Below, piece by piece: positions 57,101-64,000 of a DNA stretch of 64,000 nt. The stretch's first letter is position 1. Every line of letters begins with the position of its first letter. The stretch is from contig NC_087082.1 of the NCBI RefSeq assembly GCF_026151205.1, positions 15,843,365 through 15,907,364 on the forward strand, given 5' to 3'. The DNA comes from Bolinopsis microptera. Its lineage: Eukaryota > Ctenophora > Tentaculata > Lobata > Bolinopsidae. A model generated the notes under the pieces. The model did not search any database and had not been told where the DNA came from. It saw only the letters and a program-made list of their open reading frames with translations. Position numbers and translations under genes: made by a program.

Positions 57101-57492
57101 CACATTACAGTATTACACCCCAACTAGTTGACCATTGTTAATAGACTAGCCCACGGCGCACACTACTTTGTAGCACTTGCAGTTGCAATGCATCGGGCCA
57201 GGTGCTTATATATTACTGGGCCGCGCTCAGCCTGTTATTTTAACGGGTGATACAGATATATAAAATATCTGTTCCATATATTAGACCGTCGACGAGTCCA
57301 ACTCGGCGCGCGTCCTGGTAGGTTGTGAACCTACAAATATGGACCGTCGACGAGTCCAACTCGTCGCGCGTTCTGGTAGGTTATAAACCTACAACTTTGA
57401 ACTTGTTATTCCGCTTAATCTCTATGATTATGGACATAAATATAATATTAATAGCTATATATAGCCTGAGTAAAGGTCCCCTCAGGCTATAT
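54179..57492. repeat. 1.6-kb tandem segmental duplication
   Basis: Copy 1 (54179-55793) and copy 2 (55794-57492) both start TCACTGTACCCGCTTTTG and end CCCCTCAGGCTATA. They are nearly identical; short ORFs at 55053 and 56750 are the same apart from a C-run length difference. Both contain GTATTCCTT microsatellites, an AATTATAATTGAATATAAT minisatellite, family A cores and the GC-rich module GTCGCGCGCTACCGCAAGC. Copy 1 begins inside the LINE 3' region, so the duplication is younger than that LINE. Confidence 0.95.
55988..56087. mobile_element. 84-bp insertion in duplication copy 2
   Basis: The octamer TACTATTG flanks an 84-bp segment (55996-56079) that is absent from copy 1. An 8-bp target duplication would fit a hAT-type insertion, but no inverted ends are visible. 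Confidence 0.6.
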
Positions 57493-57494
57493 AG

Positions 57495-57720
57495 GGTAAA
57501 AATGCTTCCCTGGAGAGTTATGGGCAAAATCCCGTTTTGGTCACGAGCGTACTAAATCACTCTACAGTCGATCTTCGAGATTGTTCTAAAAAGGCCCCCA
57601 ACAGTTGAAACCAACTTCAATCGATGTATTTTCGGACGCTGATTCCGAATCACCCCCCCCATGACATAGGGTTAAAATGCTCCCCTGACGAGATATAGGC
57701 GAAAAACTGTCTCGATCACG
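57495..57720. repeat. Two partial copies of a GGTTAAAATGCTCCCCTG-like unit
   Basis: GGGTAAAAATGCTTCCCTGG at 57493 and GGGTTAAAATGCTCCCCTG at 57669, each followed by GAGA, TATGGGCAAA/TATAGGCGAAA and a CACG block, so the repeat period is about 176 bp. Confidence 0.7.
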
Positions 57721-57755
57721 TGATATGACCGTATAAGGAAGTTAGTCTAATTTCT

Positions 57756-57839
57756 CGTTAGGGTTAGGGTTTCAGCATATGCTTTTGTTAAGGATTGGGT
57801 TAGGGTTAGGGTTGGGATCAAATAAGAGGGTTAGGGTTT
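57756..57839. repeat. Interstitial telomere-like repeats (TTAGGG)
   Basis: TTAGGGTTAGGGTTT, then after about 25 bp GGGTTAGGGTTAGGGTTGGG, then GGGTTAGGGTTT. This matches the metazoan telomere repeat. It directly follows the duplicated region. Confidence 0.85.
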
Positions 57840-58009
57840 CGAATAGTCGTTCAAGGCCAGCTAGAGAACGGGTTGAAAAAGTCACGTGACAGTCGAGTGT
57901 AGAGTGATTAATTATCATCCTTTTGGTCACGTGACAAGCTAGTAAAACTGACTCGAATGCTAAAGCATAAACAGCTGCACTGAAATATCGATATCGTTTT
58001 ACTTATAAT

Positions 58010-58705
58010 TGACGATGTCAATTCATGGCAGCTCGGCGCGGCACAGTAGCGCATCTCACCGATCTAGCCAGAGAAGTCGCATCGCGCTACATAACAGTAA
58101 CGCATCGCGCTACAACGTTTTACAAGCATGTTTCACATAATATAGCCGGCCATGTGTATACGCGTACTGCGTGACGCGCGCTTGTTTCGGCGGTCGCGCG
58201 CTACTGCAAGCGAGAGGACTCTGGTTAGAGCAACAAGCCTGTCACGTGCGCGTGTCTGGTGTCTGAAAAATGGTTATTTGCTCATAACTTGATACATGTT
58301 ACGCGCGAAAAGTGGCATGCAACGTATGTCAACTCATAACTCGCGTCAAAAATGGTTTTCATGATCATGCTAAGCAATAGATTTGATTTGAAACCAGCAT
58401 GATAAAAAGTAAATTGGTATAACTTACTTTCACAATCCCACAGTTTGTTCATTCATATACCAAAACGTATAAGCATATATAACCACAGAACGCAGAACGG
58501 TCCAAATCTAATTGCTACCAGTAAAAATGAATGTTTATGTTAAACCGTTATATTTGGCTGTAAAACTGTTAATTGACGATGTCAATTCATCGCAGCTCGG
58601 CAAGGCACAGTAGCGCATTTCGCTGATTTCAAATCTGTCGCTGTGAGAAGCCTCATTGAGTGCGCGGCGCGGCACAGTAACGCATCGCGCTACAAGTAAA
58701 ACTGT
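58010..58705. repeat. Dispersed repeat family B copies and GC-rich module
   Basis: GACGATGTCAATTCAT, GCAGCTCGGCGCGGCACAGT and CGCATCGCGCTACA at 58010-58115 and again at 58555-58705. The GCGGTCGCGCGCTACTGCAA module lies between, at 58140-58240. Confidence 0.7.
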
Positions 58706-58924
58706 AAATCACAGATCTCATTGTTTATGTGCGACCGAAATAATGAAACCTTTTAAAATTGCCTCGCAATGTTTTTTCTGATTTAAAATTAAATTGAAAC
58801 CCCAAAAACCATGAACATTGAATAATGAATTAAATAAATAATAAAGCGAAGTCGTAATTGAATTGTTTGCGCGGCGCGTAATCTCACCATATTTTATCCC
58901 CTTTTACGTTTCGCATTGGATAAA

Positions 58925-59090
58925 ATTTACTTGCTGATTTTGATTTCTTGCAATTGTGGACCCGTCAGTTCGCTTATTGCCAAATCTTGTTTGTTCACTG
59001 TAAAGACACTACTAAAAGATCCGATAAACATGGGGACTGTTGCTGGACCAATTGTTATCCTTCCTGTGAAGTCTATCACCAAGTAAGTTA
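58925..59090 (-). CDS. Possible single coding exon, unidentified
   Basis: The minus strand reads DFTGRITIGPATVPMFIGSF, SSVFTVNKQDLAISELTG, PQLQEIKIS and meets a possible donor, AA|GTAAAT. The hydrophobic and polar pattern is protein-like and the upstream border has AG. No family recognised and no neighbouring exon found. Confidence 0.35.
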
Positions 59091-59689
59091 ACTCGGCAGT
59101 AAGTATAACATGTAAATTATAGTGCAAACTCTTAATATTAATATGGATACCTATATTTGTTTTGATTTGAACATAGTAGAGAATTCAAGGTAATTCGGCT
59201 GTCAATGTTGGTTGGTTTATCTCTAGACAGTCACATTGATGATAAAAGCTGGCAGAGTCCTGAGTAACAGCTGTATTATATTTCTAACAGCTGCACCCCG
59301 GATCATGCCGACATAACGTTAATGCAGCCCCATACCAATCTGTATAATTAGAATTAGACATGAATACCATCAAATTTTGGGTCAATATTCGCATAACACA
59401 TTTATGTTCCCAATATTGCTGCTTTAGGTTGCTCCAGGTTACAATTAGAAACAACATTTGGCTAAAAGGCAGGGATCTGAACGGTTTTAAGGCAATATTT
59501 CGTAAACTTGTCACACTCAGAATACGAAACCTCTTTGCCTACAGAGAGGTGCCTCAAACCCTTTCAACCATTATTTTGATGGTTCTTCTACCAATCAAGC
59601 CCTAAAATATGTTGTTTTTTGAAAAGTTAGCAAATACTGCACTTATGGGAACATGAAGTAAATTCTGTCACATTATATGGAATTTAAAA

Positions 59690-60049
59690 TTCAGGGTGAA
59701 TTGGCCGAAATCATTATATAACTGATTTTGGTTTGGAAGAGGCCGGGGAAAACTGTAATAAGGAACCGAAGCACGATAGAGCTATTCAAGTTAAGTGCAG
59801 TTTATGTAAAATTGTCACAATAAATAATATGGGCATTATGATAGAAAAAAAATCTATCTAACTAATGCAATGGCTGAATGTTGACTAAATTTACATATCT
59901 TGAACCCTATTTTGAGAAACATGCCTCGATTATAATTCCAATAATCCTTCCAGGAATTATTATAAGTTTTAGTTATGCAGCAAATCATAACTCAATTTAA
60001 CAATCTGAGATAATTTACTAAGGTTAACGATATGTGACGAAATCACTTT

Positions 60050-60083
<34 letters not shown>

Positions 60084-60096
60084 GGGGGTTAAACCC

Positions 60097-60171
<75 letters not shown>

Positions 60172-61780
60172 TGCCCAACATATTTTTCACAATGTGAGGA
60201 AAAATGGGCATGGGTTTCAATATTTCCCTTATCTCTGAATTAAATCATTTCAAACTATAATTAGGACTGTTGATGTGAAAGAAAGTGTATCTAAATTACA
60301 ATGACGTATGTCACAAAATTTACATTTCTTGACCCTATTTTAAGAACCATAACCCCGCTTAGAATTCAATATTCTTCCATGAATTATAAGTAGGTTATTA
60401 TTCAGCAGATCATCAGAACTCAAGTTTGACAATTCTGAGTTTAAATTATACTAAAGTTACCGAAATGTGACGAAATTCACTTTTTCTGCCCAAAAAGATA
60501 ATTTCAATGTATGAAAATGGGCATGGGTTTCCTATATTTTCCTTTCATCTCTGAATTATTCATTTCAAAACTATAATTAGGACTGTTGATGTGAAATAAA
60601 TGGTATCTAAATTTTACAATTGCAAACGGGTATGTGACAAATTACATTTTTGACCCTATTTTGAAGACACCATACCCGATTAAATTCAATATACTTCCAG
60701 ATTAATGTAGGTTATTTTTTTATTTTTCATAATCAAACAGAACTCGGAGTTCACAATGCTCTGAGTTTAATATCACATAATTTACCGAAATGTGACGAAA
60801 TTTTACTTTTCCTGCCCCAACAGTAAAATTTCAATGTGGATAAAAATTGGGCATGGGTTTCTATATTTCCTGTAATAAATCCATTCCAACTATACAAAGG
60901 TCAGTTAATATGAAAGAAACTCAATCTAAACTAATGCAATGGCTGATGTACGAAATTTACATTTCTTGCCTCCATTTTGAAGAATCACCTCAAATAAGTA
61001 TAAAATGGTCACTTAATCACCAGACACTAAAGTCGATAAATTCAAATTTAATTTGCCACAGCGAGTCAAATAAAGTTGTAATATTTTTTTTGTGACGATA
61101 TTTACAAATTTTAACCGCTGTTCAGGTGTTGAAATTTATCCACTAGTTTAAACAAATCACTGCCATATAAAAATTAAATGACCGCGCGGTTTGGTTGAAA
61201 TAAATTTTAATAGATTCTGATCCATAGAAATATATAGGGTGTTAAGTTGTATACTAATATTCACTCAATTTCACACATGTTGAGATATCATACAAATTTA
61301 TGTGACTAAATTTACCTATTTCTGCCTTCTGTATTTGTATTTGCCTATAACAATGAAATATGTGAACAATTCCAAACACATTCAGTTCACAAAATAATGC
61401 TAGACTATTCGGCATTTCTTGTCAGGATGTCATAAACATCCCTCATATAAATTTCTTAAATGTGTGACGGAGTTTACATGGTGCTATTATTTAACGAAAA
61501 AAAGTCGCTAAATATGTAGATAATAGTCATATGCAACTATCCTATAAATTTTAAATTCGAAAATTTGGTCAAACACGGCAACAAGGGGTCCATATAAACT
61601 CTGTCACGTTTTTATAGTGTGACAAAGTTTACAACTCACTGCCGGCCGCATTTAAGCGATATCTTATCGTCTGATAAAGATATTGTTATGCGACAAAGTT
61701 TATCTAGAGGATGAAACGATTATCCTAACCATTCAGGGTTTATATAGTTTTATAGTGTGACACATTTTACATCATCGTGC
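59690..61780. repeat. Degenerate satellite, unit about 325 bp
   Basis: Copies share TTACCGAAATGTGACGAAAT, ATGGGCATGGGTTTC, TAGGACTGTTGATGTGAAA and TGACCCTATTTTGA. The TGTGACGAAAT block is at about 60028, 60461 and 60786 (spacing 325 bp without the C-tract). To the right, up to 61780, only the motif TGTGACAAAGTTTACA keeps recurring. No coding content. Confidence 0.8.
60050..60168. repeat. Poly-C tract, probably artefactual
   Basis: About 115 bp almost only of C, with one GGGGGGG block, inside a satellite unit whose other copies have about 10 bp here. The Pro-rich ORF over it is not real. Confidence 0.85.
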
Positions 61781-61835
61781 CATTTAGTAGGGTCACTAAT
61801 ATTTACCAATATCCTCAAACTTCAATGAACGTGTC

Positions 61836-61925
61836 CATATACATTCAATTAAATCAAGTGATGCAATTGGCAGAGCACAATCAAATTTTAAGTGTTGCAA
61901 TTGGCAGAGCACAATTCATTGCTAC
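61836..61925. repeat. Direct repeat TGCAATTGGCAGAGCACAAT
   Basis: Two copies about 40 bp apart (from 61861 and 61894), and a third match at about 2150 near a LINE tail. Confidence 0.7.
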
Positions 61926-62252
61926 TAATAATATTTTCAAAAACATTTTAACAAAACACATGATCTACTCCATTATAGGGGCAGGGATGAGGTTGTATGA
62001 AACTTCTGATAGCTGAATCTCACGTTTGGTGTCCACCTTCTTTCCTCGGTACCCTCGTAGAGCAATAAGAGGAATCCACTCAATTCTCTCTGTGAACGAA
62101 AATTTTACAGCCTACTATAAGAGCCCAGATTTGCATAATCACCATTCCAGCTCAGAGCAGTGCCCCATCATGCAACAGGCATTGAATCGGTATAAACAAA
62201 ACATCCTTACTTCAAAAAACTAGCTACAAACTCTAAGTCAGAATGTCAGAGT

Positions 62253-64000
62253 ATGAACTTTGCCCTGTTCAATTGCAGATCCATCTGCAATAAAACTGCT
62301 GGAGTCATGCAATTGCTTGAAGACTTTGATACTGATATTTGCTGTGCTACAGAAACTTGGCTGAGAAAAGATGACAATGCTAAGTTTTCTGAGATGAAAG
62401 AACTTGGATATTCCATTCATAGCCAGCCAAGAGCTGGGCGGGGAGGAGGTGTTGCTGTTCTATATAAGAAAAGTCTTAAAGTGACTCCTCAGAAGTGCAA
62501 GCGATTCAAAACGTTTGAGTCTTGTGAATGTACCTTCAAATCATCTTCTGGAGATATACTACGAATTGTTTCAATTTACCGTTCTGGCACCTCCACATCT
62601 CAGAGTGCTAACATCCCCCAATTTCTAACTGACTTTGAGCAACTCTTGGTTGATTTAGTAGACAAACCTGGAAAGCCCTTGATCATGGGTGATTTTAATA
62701 TCCACATTGAAGACGAAAATGATTCAGTTGCACAAAGGTTTAATTCACTACTTAAGTCTTGTGGGTGGGTGCAACAAATTTCAGCTGCAACACACAGAGA
62801 TGGGGGCATATTAGATCTTGTAATTACCAGGGATGGTTCTTTTACTCACGATTGCATTGAAGTTCTAGATCCTGTCATTACTGATTCTGGTACATCGTCT
62901 GACCACTACTTTGTTGCTTTCAATTGCAATGTATCTCCAGCACCCATAGGCACTCTAGAACCAATTATTTACAGAAACATTGCTTGCATAGACCTAGATG
63001 CTTTTGTTGAGGACATTCTTAAGTCAAAACTATGTGACACTGATTGCTTCAATGACCTCGATAGTGCAGTTGATATCTATGAGTCTGAGTTGAGCAGTAT
63101 TTTGGACAAGCATGCTAAAGAAAAAACTTTCATCCCAAGAAAAGATCATAACGCTGAATGGTGGTCTACACACTGTCAACAAGCAAAAGCAATGAGAAGA
63201 AAGATTGAGAGACTGTATCAAAAGAATCATGATTGCCCAGATTATAAACGACTGTACAGGAAAGCATCAGAGAGAGCATCCTCAGTCATTGTATCCACAA
63301 GAGATCACTTCTACAAAACAAGGTTACAAGATAGTGCAGGTGATGCTAAAAAGACTTATTCCATCGTTAATAAGTTGCTCAATAAAGAAAAAGTTAGTAC
63401 TACTACACCTTCTTGCTCTTCAAATCTTGAGAGTGCTAACAACTTTGCACAGTTCTTTAAATCAAAGGTCGACAACATATACAACAACATTTATTTAGAA
63501 CAACAATCCCAAGATTCTCCTAACTCAGATGAATTTGTTCCTCTTTCTAATAGCCCAAAGATAGTACAATTCCGTCATGTGTCTGATGAAGAACTAGTAA
63601 GCATCATAAAGAATATGTCTAACAAATTCTGTGATCTTGACCCCATACCTACAAAGATTCTCATCAAGTGTCTCCCAGAACTCCTTCCTCTGATCTCATT
63701 TATAGTCAATGAATCATTAGTTAAAGGTGAGTTTCCTATAAAACTTAAGGAGGCTCTCATTCGTCCAAGTTTGAAGAAACGTGGCCTTGACGGTGAATCT
63801 CTATCTAACTATAGGCCTATTAGCAATCTCTCATTCTTGTCAAAAATCATTGAGAAGTGTGTATCTATACAGCTCACCAGTTATCTTGAGGATAACAACT
63901 TGCTTTCTAAAGTTCAGTCCGGCTATAGGAAGTTTCATAGCTGTGAAACTGCAACAACCAGAATCCATAACGACATCTTGATAACTATTGACAAGAAAAC
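62253..64000 (+). CDS. CR1/L2-like LINE ORF2, open at window end
   Basis: One long frame with no stop from ATG 62253 to the last base, therefore partial. AP-endonuclease motifs come first: MNFALFNCRSICNK, CCATETWLRKDD (catalytic Glu), RGGGVAVLYKKS, LIMGDFNIHIED, GGILDLVITRD and GTSSDHYFVAF. A linker follows (HAKEKTFIPRKDHNAEWW). The RT start is next: LDPIPTKILIKCLPELLP, LRRP-like ALIRPSLKKRG, LSNYRPISNLSFLSKIIEK and LLSKVQSGYRKFHSCETA. The palm motifs lie beyond the window. The order and NYRPISNL block are typical of CR1/L2 LINEs. The frame is uninterrupted over 580 codons, so this copy could be recent and possibly active. Confidence 0.9.
   Translation, partial: MNFALFNCRSICNKTAGVMQLLEDFDTDICCATETWLRKDDNAKFSEMKELGYSIHSQPRAGRGGGVAVLYKKSLKVTPQKCKRFKTFESCECTFKSSSGDILRIVSIYRSGTSTSQSANIPQFLTDFEQLLVDLVDKPGKPLIMGDFNIHIEDENDSVAQRFNSLLKSCGWVQQISAATHRDGGILDLVITRDGSFTHDCIEVLDPVITDSGTSSDHYFVAFNCNVSPAPIGTLEPIIYRNIACIDLDAFVEDILKSKLCDTDCFNDLDSAVDIYESELSSILDKHAKEKTFIPRKDHNAEWWSTHCQQAKAMRRKIERLYQKNHDCPDYKRLYRKASERASSVIVSTRDHFYKTRLQDSAGDAKKTYSIVNKLLNKEKVSTTTPSCSSNLESANNFAQFFKSKVDNIYNNIYLEQQSQDSPNSDEFVPLSNSPKIVQFRHVSDEELVSIIKNMSNKFCDLDPIPTKILIKCLPELLPLISFIVNESLVKGEFPIKLKEALIRPSLKKRGLDGESLSNYRPISNLSFLSKIIEKCVSIQLTSYLEDNNLLSKVQSGYRKFHSCETATTRIHNDILITIDKK

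Noticed and set aside
55120-57395. Hammerhead ribozyme in family A repeats
   Set aside because: CGACGAGTCC...resembles the CUGANGA plus stem II region, but the obligatory GAAA box and the correct strand order are missing in all copies.
58200-58245. tRNA-derived SINE (GGTTAGAGCA looks like an A box)
   Set aside because: A B box (GGTTCGANTCC) is not found at the right distance downstream. The only similar GGTTCG lies upstream in the duplicated copies, and no cloverleaf can be drawn.
60034-60243. Proline-rich ORF over the C-tract
   Set aside because: It comes from a homopolymer run that is probably an assembly artefact within a satellite unit.

Overview
This is a eukaryotic, almost certainly invertebrate animal, nuclear window. 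It is AT-rich and gene-poor. The coding sequence lies in short exons with GT..AG borders, and several non-LTR retrotransposon lineages are present, along with many foldback/MITE-type DNA elements and interstitial TTAGGG-type repeats. Ig, sushi (CCP) and cysteine-rich GCC-type modules in phase-1 exons, plus BTB proteins, fit a metazoan such as a cnidarian or another early-branching invertebrate. The species cannot be named from the sequence. There are no bacterial operons, rRNAs, CRISPR arrays or tRNAs that I can support.

Layout. 1-1.8 kb: a large inverted-repeat element abuts a minus-strand BTB gene (copy 1). 2-10 kb: LINE tails, short dispersed palindromic repeats, an unidentified ORF with a frame jump (3.5-4.2 kb), a minisatellite and MITEs. 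10.1-15.7 kb: a minus-strand multi-exon gene for an extracellular or cell-surface protein (unknown N-terminal domain, GCC-like Cys module, five Ig-like exons, two CCP exons, a second Cys-rich module), with several one-base frame breaks. 14.2-14.9 kb: a mariner-type MITE inside that gene. 16-25.3 kb: repeats, degraded coding-like stretches, then BTB copy 2 (minus), a paralogue of copy 1 with a visible third exon. 26-33.9 kb: LINE fragments and one long RTE-like LINE with separate endonuclease and RT frames. 34.5-39.6 kb: a minisatellite followed by a 4.2 kb foldback element whose terminal inverted repeats are built of tandem 9-10 bp palindromic units; it contains a 287 bp TG tract, a MITE and a 158 bp tandem repeat. 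40.4-45.2 kb: a hairpin MITE, GC-rich hairpins, and a 1.1 kb-armed inverted repeat. 45.3-51.5 kb: a plus-strand multi-exon receptor gene with Ig-like and Cys-containing exons and a terminal transmembrane exon. 52.1-54.2 kb: a 5'-truncated LINE. 54.2-57.5 kb: a 1.6 kb tandem duplication. 57.8 kb: telomere-like repeats. 59.7-61.8 kb: a degenerate satellite. 62.2 kb to the end: a CR1/L2-like LINE open at the window edge.

The host genes are two BTB paralogues, one Ig/CCP surface protein and one single-pass Ig-type receptor. Clustered, partly duplicated receptor genes amid dense repeats suggest a fast-evolving locus, possibly recognition-related, but that is inference. The most unusual signals are the structured DNA elements: the foldback element, the 1.1 kb inverted repeat, and three families of short dispersed repeats (called A, B and C here). 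All exon models were made by eye from splice motifs and phase. Identities and clade names are family-level judgements made without database searches.
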